Part shown: piece after piece, positions 1-8,219 of the stretch | Layout of the letters: each line of letters begins with the position of its first letter | How positions within the stretch are numbered: the first letter of the stretch is position 1 | From: Mangrovicoccus ximenensis | GTDB taxonomy: Bacteria > Pseudomonadota > Alphaproteobacteria > Rhodobacterales > Rhodobacteraceae | Assembly: GCF_003056725.1 (NCBI RefSeq) | Contig: NZ_QBKZ01000001.1 | Coordinates: 85,001-139,795 of the forward strand | Direction: 5' to 3' | Length of the DNA: 54,795 bases | Program-made: the position numbers and the translations under genes | Notes under the pieces: generated by a model | What the model saw: the letters and a program-made list of their open reading frames with translations, nothing else | Told to the model about the DNA's origin: nothing | Database searches by the model: none

Positions 1-2
1 CC

Positions 3-290
3 TATGGCGCGCGCGAGGTGATCATGTCGGACACCGCCCGGGCCATGGTGGCCGAGCGCGGGCAGGAGGACTGGGACAGCGAATTCGGCCGCTTCCCGCG
101 GCTGTTCCAGGGCCATGAGGAAATCCCCGGCCTGACCTGGCCGACCACGACCTTCTCGGACAGCATGACGGTCTATCTCGGCAAGCGCCGGGTCGACATC
201 CTGCATCTGGGCCGCGCCCATACCGCGGGCGACGCGGTGATCTGGGTCCCGGACCAGGAGGTGATGTTCACCGGCGACATCGTGGAATAC
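3..290 (+). pseudogene. MBL-fold metallohydrolase, internal fragment
   Basis: The reading frame enters the window open and shows about 96 residues of a metallo-beta-lactamase fold hydrolase. The motif HLGRAHTAGDAVIWVP, followed by FTGDIVEY, matches the late metal-binding histidine and the G-D-x-V region of glyoxalase II/quinoprotein-relay type enzymes. The first HxHxDH motif would lie upstream of the window. Homology stops at about base 290, right after VEY, where less GC-rich unrelated DNA begins, so the C-terminus is missing. The substrate cannot be told. Confidence 0.7.
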
Positions 291-672
291 CAAATTCCGG
301 CTTCCAAGTGTCGAAGTTCGGGGGGCAGGAAGGCTAACTGGCGGACGGGGTGCGGCTGACCATGATGTCTTGCGGTTGCAGCCGCTCCGTGTTGGTTTCC
401 GTTGTCGCGAGTGCCATGCGAAGTTCGGAACATCGTGAGATGTCGTGCAGTCCTGGTTCGCCGAATCGCTGCGGCGAGGGCGTGATGCTTCTTTGGAGCT
501 GCAGGCCGCACCATGGAGGTTCTCGCTGCCGCTGTTCAGGCGGCGGCGGGATCAGTGCATCCGGGTCGCTTTGCGCAATGGGCGGCGCCTCACAAGTTTT
601 CCCTTTGTTCATCGTGTGTTCCTGTGAGCCAATTCGGCTAAGGTCTTTTTTTGTGCAAATTCGTTACACGGC
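291..672. other. Unassigned block of lower GC
   Basis: This block of about 380 bp has clearly lower GC and more T-runs than its neighbours. No family is recognised on either strand. The only plausible gene is a 92-codon ORF on the minus strand (612 to 334), with AGGA about 8 nt before its ATG; it has proline-rich, low-information sequence. It could be intergenic DNA of another bacterium. Confidence 0.4.
334..612 (-). CDS. Possible small hypothetical protein
   Basis: A 92-residue ORF starts MNKGKTCEAPPIAQ and ends at TAG/TGA near 334. AGGA precedes the ATG at a sensible distance. The protein is rich in P, Q and R and shows no domain, signal peptide or membrane segment. Codon use is not distinctive, so this may be a chance ORF. 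No function is proposed. Confidence 0.2.
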   Translation of the reverse strand: MNKGKTCEAPPIAQSDPDALIPPPPEQRQREPPWCGLQLQRSITPSPQRFGEPGLHDISRCSELRMALATTETNTERLQPQDIMVSRTPSAS

Positions 673-1075
673 TTAATTTCGCATCGCGGCGCAGGCATTG
701 GCCTGCCGCCAGAGCTCGAGCCCGGCGAAGATGTCGCCCTGCGCCAGCGTGCCGTTGCGGAGGTAGCGGCCTTCGAGCGGCACCGTCATGTCGCCCCAGC
801 CATGGGTGTGGAACAGCCGCACCGGACCGGCGCAGGCTTCGGGCAGCGGCCGCCAGAACCCGCCCGAAACCGGGGCGAAGCCGCGCACGATCCCCGGTTC
901 CGCACAGGCGAGGTAGCTGGTCATGAAGCCCCCGGCCGAGAAGCCCGCCATCAGGATGCGGCCGCGCGGCAGGCCGTGGCGGGTCTCCAAGAGGCCGAAG
1001 AGCTCGGCGAAATAGCCCGGCTCGTCACGGCCGCCGCCGCGGAAGGCCCAGGAATTGCCGCCGCCCTGGCCTCCC
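673..1075 (-). pseudogene. PHB depolymerase/LpqC-type esterase, C-terminal fragment
   Basis: About 134 residues of an alpha/beta hydrolase of the polyhydroxybutyrate depolymerase/LpqC group. The nucleophile elbow is MAGFSAGG, followed by YLACAEP. Further on is a conserved block LFHTHGWGDMTVPLEG, with the acid residue, then LELWRQANAC. Such enzymes cleave short-chain polyesters or aromatic esters. The N-terminal strand and oxyanion loop are missing. An open frame upstream (about 1080-1168) is in another phase, so either a frameshift or a joint lies near 1075. Confidence 0.65.
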
Positions 1076-1079
1076 GCCG

Positions 1080-1168
1080 GCCGCGATGACCCTGCCATCG
1101 CCCAGCAGGGCGGCGGCCTCGGCCAGCACCTGCCGGACGGCCGCGCCGAGCGCCGTCGGAGCGATCAT
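1080..1168 (-). pseudogene. Unidentified N-terminal fragment
   Basis: A short protein-like stretch begins MIAPTALGAAVRQVLAEA and runs about 29 residues before it meets the esterase fragment in a different frame. It may be the frameshifted beginning of that esterase or a piece of another gene. No family is recognised. Confidence 0.25.
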
Positions 1169-1194
1169 CCGGAACGCTGCCCTGCGAGAGACCC

Positions 1195-1386
1195 GGCAGG
1201 CCGGTGCTTCGGGACGTCTCTGAAAAGATGGCCCTTTGCCTGGCCGAAAGCCGCCATCCCGGCGCAGGAGACCGCGCCGCAGAGCACCGGGACGACGGCG
1301 ATGAGGCACAGGTCGCCGAGGTCGCGGCGGGCATTGCCCGGGCGGGGATCGGGGGCACCGTCGAAGGCGGGGAGGAACAGATGCAT
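1195..1386 (-). mobile_element. ISAs1-family transposase, N-terminal fragment
   Basis: The translation from the ATG at 1386 begins MHLFLPAFDGAPDPRPGN and continues with LIAVVPVLCGAVSCAGMAAF and GQAKGHLF. This pattern (DPR, then a hydrophobic stretch with VLCGA, then W/G-x-AFG-x-AK) is the N-terminal DDE_Tnp_1-associated domain of ISAs1-type transposases. The catalytic DDE domain is absent; homology ends at about 1195. About 80-90 bp upstream (1464-1474) lies a TGTTGCGCAAA motif that resembles an IS terminus. Confidence 0.6.
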
Positions 1387-1515
1387 GGCGTCTGCCTCCG
1401 GCGGCGGGTGTCCGCCCTCCCGACGCTGCAAGCGCGGCGCCTCGGGACCTCAGGGCCAAATGCTTTGCGCAACAACGCCGCTTTCATCCAACAGGGAAGC
1501 TAAGTTGACGCAATG

Positions 1516-1857
1516 TCAGCGCGCCAGCACCAGATCGGCGCGCAGCCCGCCATGTGCGGCACTGCTGCCGAGCCTGAGCTGGCCGCCATGGCTGCGCGCG
1601 ATATCCGCGGCGATCGACAGGCCGAGCCCGACGCCCGGCAGGTTCTGGTTGCGCGCGGGATCGAGCCGCGCGAAGGCCTTCACCGCCTGGTCGCGCTCCA
1701 CCTCCGGGATGCCCGGCCCGTCATCCTCCACCCGGATCGTCAGCGACCGCTTGCCCGCCTCGAGGCTGATCCAGGCATGGCGGCCATAGCGCACCGCATT
1801 GCCCACCAGGTTGTCGAGCGCGCGCTGCACCGCCATCGGCCGCATCTGCACCTGCCC
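1516..1857 (-). pseudogene. Sensor histidine kinase (EnvZ-like), HATPase fragment
   Basis: The last ~113 residues of a membrane sensor kinase. The ATP-binding domain is complete: N-box RALDNLVGNAVRYG, G1 box VEDDGPGIPE, G2 box LPGVGLGLSIAADIARSHGG, and a natural stop at 1516. DARLDPARN between G1 and G2 is the usual F-box region of the EnvZ/OmpR class. The sensor, HAMP and H-box parts are missing beyond 1857, where a transporter fragment follows. Confidence 0.8.
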
Positions 1858-1859
1858 CG

Positions 1860-2262
1860 ATGGGCGTCGTCACGGCGACAGGCACGGCCAGCGAGGTCAG
1901 CGCCAGCGCGCCCATGCCGATCGCGGCGCCGCCCCAGACCGAGCGGTCCGCCAGCTTGCCGCCGATCCAGTTGCCGAGCGTCAGGCCGATGCCGATCAGC
2001 ACCAGCATCAGCGTGACGGTGCCGGCCCCCGCGCCGCCGATCTCCTGCAGGATCGGCGCGACATAGGTGTAGATCGCGAAGAAGCTGCCGGCGAAGAGGA
2101 TCGTCGCGGCGACGGTGCGCAGCATCTGCGGCCGCAGGAGCGCCCCGAGTTCGCGGGCATTGGGACGGCTGCCGCTGCCGGTCTTCGGCAGGGTCGCGGC
2201 GATCCCGGCAAGCGCCAGGAGGCCGAGCAGGGCAGTGCCCGCGAAGGCGCTGCCCGGGCTGC
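1860..2262 (-). pseudogene. MFS efflux transporter (AraJ-like), internal fragment
   Basis: About 134 residues containing four or five transmembrane helices, including ATILFAGSFFAIYTYVAPIL and VTLMLVLIGIGLTLGNWIGG. The G-N-x-x-G-G-x-x-A-D loop after the helix (GNWIGGKLADRS) is the MFS motif A-like repeat of the second half. This places the fragment around helices 6-9 of a 12-helix drug or sugar efflux permease in the inner membrane. Both ends are missing. Confidence 0.7.
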
Positions 2263-2286
2263 GGCGGCACGGCAGCAGCCCGCCAG

Positions 2287-2409
2287 ATGTCGCGCGTCGC
2301 GCCGCCCGGCAAGGCCAAGGGCATTCTGGCCTCGGCCCGCAAGCAGGCCGCGCGGGAGGGCCATTTCAGCAATTATTCCGCCTCGGAGCGCAAGGCAGCG
2401 CTGAAATAG
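2287..2409 (+). pseudogene. Unidentified protein, C-terminal end
   Basis: A short frame ends at TAG 2407-2409 and encodes the lysine/arginine-rich tail GILASARKQAAREGHFSNYS followed by ASERKAALK. The ATG at 2287 is probably internal, as the frame is open upstream to the joint near 2265. It faces the cca gene end convergently, with only 13 bp between stops, which looks like a natural gene border. Function unknown. Confidence 0.35.
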
Positions 2410-2422
2410 CCCGCCACGGGGC

Positions 2423-2644
2423 TCACTCCGGCAGGGCGAGCAGCTCGGCCCTGCCCGGCGCGAAACCGGCAGAGATCCAGGCGTCCTTCAACGCCGCAAG
2501 CCGCTGTCCCAGCGCCGCGCCCTCGTAGCCCTGTGCAATCAGGTCCTTCGCCGTGACCGGGAAGCGGGCTGCGGCGCCGCGGGCGATCGCCGCCTCCAGC
2601 CCTTGCGGCAACGGCTGGCCGGTCAGCGCCGCCTGGATCAGCAC
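2423..2644 (-). pseudogene. cca: CCA tRNA nucleotidyltransferase, C-terminal fragment
   Basis: The last ~72 residues of a CCA-adding enzyme/poly(A) polymerase-like protein. FPVTAKDLIAQGYEGAALG followed by RLAALKDAWISAGF is the conserved C-terminal helix region of alphaproteobacterial CCA enzymes, which repair the 3' CCA of tRNAs. The catalytic GxDxD head domain is missing because the gene is cut by AT-rich satellite DNA exactly at about 2643. Confidence 0.65.
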
Positions 2645-3036
2645 TACACAAAATCATTCTCAACAACTACTTTATAATATATACATTCAACTCACAAAAT
2701 TTAACCTTTCTTTTCATAAAACAATTAAAAAACACTCTATTTATAAAATCTACAAATAAATATTCAAACCTCCTTAAAACCTTCGTTAAAAACAAAATTT
2801 CTTCATATTATACTAAACAAAAAAATTCTCAATAACTTCCTTATATTATATATATTCAACTCACAAAATTAAACAATCCTTTACACAAAACAAACTTAAA
2901 ACACTCTTTTTATAAAATTTACAAATAAAAATTTCAACCGCTTTAAAATCAATAATAAAATAAAAAATATCTTCCTATAAAAACTAAACAAAATAATTCT
3001 CAAAAACTCCTTTATAATATATACATTCAACTCACA
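2643..3036. repeat. AT-rich tandem satellite, ~170-bp monomer, 2.3 copies
   Basis: This stretch is mostly A/T (well over 75 percent) inside DNA near 70 percent GC. Three monomer starts (ACTA[CA]ACAAA then ATTCTCAA) are at 2643, 2812 and 2983, giving spacings of 169 and 171 bp. Each copy repeats the core TATATA[CT]ATTCAACTCAC. Copies differ at many positions, as in eukaryotic centromeric satellites. No bacterial gene or origin feature is visible; both borders cut bacterial genes abruptly. With the 25S rRNA blocks it points to plant nuclear DNA. Confidence 0.85.
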
Positions 3037-3375
3037 CTCGATGCCGCGCTCGCTGCGATGGCTCCGGGGCGGCCCTGTTCGGCGGCACATGACGCGGCGC
3101 AGGCGGTGATCGATGCGGCCGGGCACACGGCCGCCTTCCGCAAGCGGATCGGCTATTCCATGGGCGCCGCCTTCGCGCCCGACTGGGGGGAGGGCGCGAT
3201 CCTGTCGCTCTTCTCCGGGGTGGAGCGCGCGCTGGAGCCGGGCATGGTCTTCCACCTGCCCGCCACGCTGCGCCGCTACGGCGCTTTCACCGTCGGCGCC
3301 TCGGAGACCGTGATCGTCACCGAAACCGGCATCGAGGTGCTCTCCTCCCTGCCCCGCGGCATCACCCGCTGCTGA
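3037..3375 (+). pseudogene. M24 family peptidase (Xaa-Pro/ectoine hydrolase-like), C-terminal fragment
   Basis: 112 residues with a natural stop at 3373-3375. RIGYSMGAAFAPDWGEGAIL and LEPGMVFHLPATLR match the pita-bread fold of creatinase/prolidase-like M24 enzymes, including ectoine hydrolase DoeA. The segment ASETVIVTETGIEVLSSLPR carries the conserved late glutamate region. The first metal ligands lie in the missing N-terminal half. The 5' border falls in the satellite at about 3036. Confidence 0.75.
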
Positions 3376-3439
3376 CCCCGCCGCCCGGCTGCCCCGCCGC
3401 CGTCCCGGCGCAGAGGTCCATGAAGCGCCCGTCCCGCCG

Positions 3440-3775
3440 CAGCTGATGCATGTCTTCATCGCGGTGTTCTGCGTGATCGGCGCCTTCGCGATCCGCAACG
3501 ACATGAACGACGTCTACGTGATGGCCGCCTTCGGCGTGGTCGGCTTCGTCTTCTCCCGGCTGTCGCTGCCGGTGACGCCCTTGGCCTTCGGGCTGATCCT
3601 CGGCCCGATCCTCGAGGAGAACCTGCGCCGCAGCCTGATGATCAGCCGCGGTTCCTGGTCGATCTTCCTCGAGCGGCCGATCTCGGCGGCGCTGATCGCG
3701 GTCTGCGCGGTCCTGGTGGCCCTGCCGCTACTCGCCGCGATCCGGACCCGTCTGCGCCAGAGAGCCGACGCCTAG
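3440..3775 (+). pseudogene. tctA: Tripartite tricarboxylate transporter TctA, C-terminal fragment
   Basis: The last 111 residues of the large TctA membrane subunit: FIAVFCVIGAFAIRNDMNDV, then VMAAFGVVGFVFSRLSLPV and PLAFGLILGPILEENLRRSL, ending with a hydrophobic helix and a basic tail. This is the characteristic TctA C-terminus of TctCBA uptake systems for citrate-like carboxylates. It ends at a natural stop (3773-3775). Bases 3376-3439 are a short non-coding lead with no gene. Confidence 0.8.
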
Positions 3776-3827
3776 CGCAAAACCAGGCAAGTTCACGGAC
3801 GGAGCGACGGTGGCGCCGTCTTGATGG

Positions 3828-4215
3828 ATGGGGCTCTTCGACGGCGCGCCGCCCGAGGGGCGCGGTGCCTCCGCCGATCTGGCGCGGCTCTTGCGGCTGC
3901 CGGTCGTTCTCGTGGTCGATGCCCGCTCGATGTCCCAGTCCGTCGCGCCGCTGGTTGCGGGCTTCGCCCGGCACGATCCGGAAGTGGAAATCGCGGGCGT
4001 GATCCTGAACCGGGTCGGCAGTGCGCGCCATGAGACGATGCTGCGCCGGGCGCTGGCGCCGCTGGGCATCCCCGTTCTCGGCGCGGTACCGCGCGATGCG
4101 GGCATCGCCCAGCCCTCGCGGCATCTGGGGCTGGTGCAGGCCGGGGAGCATGACGATCTGGAGGCCTTCCTCGGCCGGGCCGCCGCGCTGGTTGCCGGGC
4201 ATGTCGACCTCGACG
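3828..4215 (+). pseudogene. cobB: Cobyrinate a,c-diamide synthase CobB, internal fragment
   Basis: MGLFDGAPPEGRGASADLAR followed by LPVVLVVDARSMSQSVAPLV is the Walker-B-side region of CobB, which amidates the a and c carboxylates of (hydrogeno)cobyrinate in cobalamin synthesis. IAGVILNRVGSARHETMLR and LGAVPRD are also typical of it. The P-loop N-terminus and the GATase domain with the catalytic cysteine are missing. Confidence 0.8.
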
Positions 4216-4225
4216 CCTTCGCGCC

Positions 4226-4615
4226 GCGCTCGCGGGGATCGTCGATGCCGAGGCCGGGATCGCCCGCTGGTCGCCCGCGCTCGATGCCCGCGACCTGCCG
4301 TTCCGCGCCGCGCTGCAGTCCGCCTCCGGCCTGCCCTGCTTCATCGACAACGACGCCAATCTGGTCGCCATGGCCGAACTCTATTTCGGCGAGGGCAAGG
4401 GGATCGAGGATTTCCTCGTGGTCACGGTGGAGGCGGGCGTCGGGCTCGGCATCGTTCTGGGCGGCCGCATCTACCGCGGCACCCGCGGCTGCGGCGCCGA
4501 GTTCGGCCACATGAAGGTGCAGATCGACGGCGCGCTCTGCCGCTGCGGCCAGCGCGGCTGCCTGGAAGCCTATGTCGCCGATTACGCGCTGCTGCGCGAG
4601 GCGGCGCTGCGCCCC
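4226..4615 (+). pseudogene. ROK family regulator/sugar kinase, internal fragment
   Basis: About 130 residues: IDNDANLVAMAELYFGEGKG, VTVEAGVGLGIVLGGRIYRG, GCGAEFGHMKVQ and CRCGQRGCLEAY. These are the sugar-binding and zinc-binding (C-x-C-x4-C) motifs of ROK proteins. The NagC/XylR-type regulators in Rhodobacteraceae have the same core plus an N-terminal HTH, which would lie in the missing part, so kinase and repressor cannot be told apart. Confidence 0.8.
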
Positions 4616-5014
4616 GGCACGCAGCAGCAGCCGCCTCCGGCCCGGGCAGCGGCGACCGCCCGGGCTTTTCCTGCGGACCGGACATCTGCCGTGCCGGGCA
4701 AGCCGGTACCCGCGCTCTGCCTGCTTTTCCGGATCAGAACGGCCCGGAAGCCGTCCAGACAGCCCAGCGGCGCCGCACCCGCATGAAAACGGGTCCCGGC
4801 AAGCCTCCTCCGGGCGGGAGGCCCTGCCGAAACCGGCCAAGCGCGGCGAACAGCTTGCCCGTCCCCCTGCGGCGCCTGTGCCAATCCGCCCGGGGCAGCA
4901 CGGGCGGAAACAGCCCGCGGCCGGAGGATGCCGGAGCGTCCTTGAGGCAGGGTCGGCAGGCTCCGGAAAAGCCGCCGGCCCGCGTCACCGCTGCCATGAC
5001 CGGCGCCGACGTCC
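4616..5014. other. GC-rich block without recognisable gene
   Basis: About 400 bp with open frames on both strands, as expected from GC content alone, but no family motif, start site or codon pattern. It is the same size as the coding blocks around it. Probably intergenic or decayed bacterial DNA. Confidence 0.4.
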
Positions 5015-5400
5015 TCGCTGGCAGCCGCCTGCGGCGACCGCGTGCCGCTCGAGGCCGAGCGCGGCTACCATGTCGAGCTGGCGGGCGATGCTCCCGAACT
5101 GCCGGTGCCGGTCATGCCGCAGGACCTGAAAGCCGGGATCGTCCGCACCAGGAGCGGCTTCCGGATCGCGGGCCAAGTCGAATTCGCCACCGCCGATGCC
5201 GCCCCCGACTGGGCGCGCGCCGAGATCCTGCGCGAAGCGCTCGGTTCCTGCTTCCCGGCCCTGGCGGACTGGACGGGCGAGATCACCCGCTGGCAGGGCA
5301 ACCGCCCTTCGACGCCCGACGGCCTGCCGGTGATCGGCCCGGCCAGCGGCTGCAAGGGCGTCATCCACGCCTTCGGCCATGGCCATGTCGGGCTCTGCAC
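5015..5400 (+). pseudogene. FAD-dependent D-amino acid dehydrogenase-like (DadA), C-terminal fragment
   Basis: About 128 residues from LAAACGDRVPLEAERGYHVE through GLRIAG-like SGFRIAGQVEFA to WQGNRPSTPDGLPVIGPA and IHAFGHGHVGLC. The RP-S-PDGLPVIG and FGHGH-G elements are the FAD-binding C-terminal signature of DAO-family dehydrogenases acting on D-amino acids or secondary amines. The Rossmann GxGxxG N-terminus is absent. Homology stops near 5400, a few residues before a chance stop. Confidence 0.75.
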
Positions 5401-5405
5401 CGCGC

Positions 5406-5775
5406 CTGCCACGCCCGGCACATGAGCCGGCGCTGAAGCGGCTCCTCGCCTACCGCCTTGCCCATGTCCCCAAGGAGGGCGAGCCGGTCCGGCGCAGGGC
5501 CCATCGGAGCGACTGCACGGAAGAGGAATGGACGCTGGCCGCCGAACTCGCCGGTCCGGACTGGCGGCTGCTGGCCACGGGCCTGGACGACGACGGCGCG
5601 CCGGTGGCCGAAGTGGCGCATGAGGCCCTGATGCGCTCCTGGCCCAGGCTGTCCGGCTGGCTCCAGGCCGAGCGGGGCTTCCTGATCTGGAAGGGGACGC
5701 TGGAGGCCGCCAGGCAGGACTGGGATGCCGCGCCGCCGGATCGCCGCGACGATGCCCTGCTGATGGGGCTGCCTA
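5406..5775 (+). pseudogene. nSTAND1/WD40 protein, NTPase-domain fragment
   Basis: The frame shows RLLAYRLAHVPKEGEPVRRR, then EVAHEALMRSWPRLSGWLQA and a run ending with DDALLMGLPM. This is the region after the NACHT/STAND ATPase core in bacterial nSTAND1-WD40 signalling proteins. In other genomes such proteins act in stress or antiphage signalling. The P-loop and the WD40 repeats are both missing, so no functional call is possible here. Confidence 0.65.
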
Positions 5776-5794
5776 TGGAGACAGCGGGCCAGTG

Positions 5795-6065
5795 GCGAAG
5801 CACCCGGGGCGAGGCGGTCCGGCCCTGCCGCTGCAGCTGGCGGGGAGGTTGGGGGCAGGCTGGCGGAGACCGCCGCGCGCGGGGTTTCCGGCGTCGGCAG
5901 CCCCGCGGAGCGGACCTCGATCAGCGGGTTCCGTTCGGCCTGCTCCTCGAGGTAGCTGGACAGGTCCTGCTGTCCCAGCCGGAGCATCCTGAGCGCCTGG
6001 ATGGTCTGCGCCGAGATGTGCAGGCCCTGTTTCTGCCGAAGGTGAATGGTGCGTTCCAGGAACAT
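5795..6065 (-). pseudogene. rpoN: RNA polymerase sigma-54 factor RpoN, N-terminal fragment
   Basis: The ATG at 6065 is preceded by GGGAGGA. The protein begins MFLERTIHLRQKQGLHIS and continues AQTIQALRMLRLGQQDLSSY and LEEQAERNPLIEV, the activator-interacting Region I of sigma-54 (Q-rich helix and ERNPL motif). About 90 residues are present of roughly 430-500; core-binding and RpoN-box parts are missing. Upstream (6066-6110) lies non-coding DNA that may hold its promoter. Confidence 0.8.
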
Positions 6066-6165
6066 GGCAGTCCTCCCCTGCTGCTGTGTCACGAAGATCT
6101 TTTTCCTCAGTCCCGCGCCGGACGTCGCCGCGGGTACGGCGGGCCTGCGGTGCCCGCCGCGGGGA

Positions 6166-6600
6166 CGGCGCTGTCCGATCCGGCTGGGGCCAGCGGATCC
6201 GGCGCGGAACCCCCGCGAGGCCGAGGCCTATCGCGCCGCGCTCGACGCCCGAGACCGGGCTGCCGCCGGGCTGGCCGCGAGCTATCCGATGGACCGGCTC
6301 GACACGCTGCCGCTCGACACGCTGGATGCCGACTGGCGCCGGGCGCAGGCGAAGTTCTGGCCATTCTCGTGGTTCGCGAAATCCTCGGTCCGCCGCCTGC
6401 TGCAGACCTATGCGACCGGCGGCAAGGCCGATCCGGCGCGCGACATTTCCGGGCTGGCCGAAGCCCGCCGCCAAAGCGACGCCATTGCCGCCTCGCCGCT
6501 GTCCGATGCCACCGATGCCGAACGGCTGGAGCGCTGGAGCAATGAGGCGAGCGCGCTGCGCGCCGCCACAGACGCGCTGGCCGCGGAAGCGGGGGACCCC
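6166..6600 (+). pseudogene. Large DUF4011/DUF3320-type helicase, internal fragment (tentative)
   Basis: About 145 residues, rich in A, R and D. The motif AKFWPFSWFAKSSVRRLLQ followed by TYATGGKADPARDI resembles the linker region of very large AAA/helicase-like proteins of the DUF4011-DUF3320 group, where a hydrophobic W-P-F/L-S-W segment lies in a long helical insert. I see no ATPase motif in this piece. The family call rests on that one segment. Confidence 0.4.
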
Positions 6601-6639
6601 GCCCGCTGGCATCTGCCCCCTCCCGGCCTTGTCCGGCAA

Positions 6640-6993
6640 TCAGCCCGCCTGTCCGAGCAGCTTCAGCGCGTTCTCCTTCAGGATCAGCGGCCGCACCTCG
6701 TCGCGGAACTCCGCCTTGTCGAAGGCCGCCAGCCACTTCTCCGGCGCGATCATCGGCCAGTCCGACCCAAACAGCATCTTGTGCTTCAAGAGCGTGTTCG
6801 CGTAGCGCACCAGGATCGGCGGGAAATATTTCGGCGACCAGCCCGACAGGTCGATATGGACGTTGGGCTTGTGGGTCGCGACGCTCAGCGCCTCCTCCTG
6901 CCAGGGGAAGCTCGGATGCGCCAGGATGATCGGCATGTCCGGAAAATCCACCGCGACATCGTCGACATGCATCGGGTTCGAGTATTTCAGCCG
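6640..6993 (-). pseudogene. Amidohydrolase (ACMSD/2-pyrone-like), C-terminal fragment
   Basis: About 117 residues with stop at 6640. HVDDVAVDFPDMPIILAHPS supplies the metal-near H of the (beta/alpha)8 amidohydrolase barrel, NVHIDLSGWSPKYFP follows, and MLFGSDWPMIAPEKW carries the catalytic aspartate before the C-terminal ENALKLLG helix. The early HxH motif is in the missing N-terminal half. It is likely a decarboxylase or metal hydrolase of aromatic breakdown; substrate unknown. Confidence 0.75.
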
Positions 6994-7410
6994 CATGCCG
7001 TTGCCGCCGCGCTGCGCAAGGGCGCGGCGGCCGCCGACGCGGCGCTGGCCTCCGGCGCGGAGCTCGGTCCGCTGCACGGGCTGCCCTTCGGCGTGAAGGA
7101 CATGATCGACGTCGCCGGACTGCCGACCACCTTCGGATCGGAGCTGTTCCGCAACAACATCGCGACCAAGGACGACGCCATCGTCGCCGCCATGCGCGGC
7201 GCCGGCGCAATCCCGATGGGCAAGACCAACAACCCTGAATGGAGCGCGGGCGGCAACACCCGCAACCGCGTCTACGGCGCCACGGCCAACCCGCATGACC
7301 TGACGCGCACCTGCGCCGGGTCCTCGGGCGGCTCGGCAGCGGCACTGGCCGCCGGCTATTTTCCGCTCGCCACCGGCTCGGATACGGGCGGGTCGCTGCG
7401 CAACCCGGCC
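6994..7410 (+). pseudogene. Amidase signature family enzyme, internal fragment
   Basis: LGPLHGLPFGVKDMIDVAGL contains the catalytic lysine (GVKD), TCAGSSGGSAAALAAGYFP the cis-serine, and LATGSDTGGSLRNPAA the nucleophilic serine of the Ser-cisSer-Lys triad. AELASGAELGPLHGL upstream is the typical entry. It belongs to the GatA/AtzF-like amidases; the N-terminal helix and the whole C-terminal half are missing. The 5' joint to the amidohydrolase fragment is near 6993. Confidence 0.8.
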
Positions 7411-7415
7411 GCCCC

Positions 7416-7797
7416 CGCTCCCGCCGCACGGCCAGCGCCGCCGGATGGGAGGGGCCGAGATGGCAGGCCAGCTGCGCCTCTGCCATGTCGTAGAGCCGTT
7501 CCGCCTCCGCCGGGTCGCCCAGCTCCTGCCGGATGATCGCGGCGCGATGCGCGGTCAGGGCCAGATCCTGCGCTCCCGCGCCTTCCGAGAAGAACAGCCG
7601 CCGCGCGCGGTCGTTCGACAGTTCGGCCTCGGCATAGCGCCCACGCATCAGTTCCAGCTCGGCGCGCAGATAGGCGGAATGCCCGTCCGGCGCGCCGGAC
7701 GGCGCCTCCAGCACGGCGATGCCGGCCTCTGCCGCGGCGAAATCTCCGGCGGCAAGGTCGAGCTGGGCCGCGATATGGCCCTGTTGCCGCAGTGCCC
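7416..7797 (-). pseudogene. Tetratricopeptide repeat protein fragment
   Basis: About 127 residues made of degenerate TPR helices: AAQLDLAAGDFAAAEAGIAV, AYLRAELELMRGRYAEAELS and IIRQELGDPAEAERLYDMAE, the last followed by LGPSHPAAL, a motif seen in TPR-12/CHAT-associated proteins. Spacing of the helices is near 40-42 residues, longer than the canonical 34. Both ends missing; the effector domain is unknown. Confidence 0.6.
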
Positions 7798-7799
7798 CG

Positions 7800-8030
7800 C
7801 CGGGACAGGCAGCCGACCTGGTCGTTGCCCCCGGCCACCGGCTGGCGCTCAGCGATCCGGCACTGCTCCGGCACTGCCGCTCGGCCACGGTACTGTTCCC
7901 GGCCGCCGCCCTGGCCGATGGCGAGGCGATCGCGCCGCTGCCGCCCAACCGCGGCTGGACCTTCCTGCAGCTGCTGCTGCCGCATCATGCACTGCTCCTC
8001 GCCGAAGGATGCGCTTCGGAAAGCCTGTCA
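7800..8030 (+). pseudogene. Hint domain protein, fragment
   Basis: LVVAPGHRLALSDPALLRH, then ATVLFPAAALADGEAI and FLQLLLPHHALLLAEGCASE form the middle and late parts of a Hedgehog/intein (Hint_2) domain as found in many Rhodobacteraceae exported proteins, often with RTX repeats. The two histidines (GHR and HHALL) fit this family. The nucleophilic start and the self-cleavage C-terminus are missing. Confidence 0.6.
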
Positions 8031-8034
8031 GGCA

Positions 8035-8215
8035 ACGATGTGCAGCAGGCCGGGGGCGACATTCCGGTCCGGATCGACGGGCTGCCGGTCACCCGCGGCG
8101 GCCATCCGCTGCCCGCTCCGGAACTGGGCGAAGCCCGCCTGATCTGGCGCAGCCTGCGGGACCGCGACGGCAGCCTTAGCGCCCCGCCGCTGCAGCACCA
8201 GCCCCGGATCGGCAG
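8035..8215 (+). pseudogene. Unidentified fragment (CaiB/BaiF C-terminus-like)
   Basis: About 60 residues in the same frame as both neighbours. DIPVRIDGLPVTRGGHPLPA followed by PELGE resembles the last residues of class III CoA-transferases (DG-P-x-x-R/G-x-P-x-P-x-LGE). The stretch after this has no clear identity. The common frame with the Hint and FAD pieces is probably chance. Confidence 0.3.
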
Positions 8216-8219
8216 CCGG

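Noticed and set aside
2643..3036. AT-rich block as a bacterial replication origin with iterons
   Set aside because: Unit length ~170 bp with strong divergence, no DnaA boxes recognised and no rep gene nearby; the satellite reading fits better.
6107..7948. A 613-codon minus-strand open frame
   Set aside because: It overlaps an amidohydrolase, an amidase (plus strand) and a TPR piece; only the TPR portion is in a meaningful frame.
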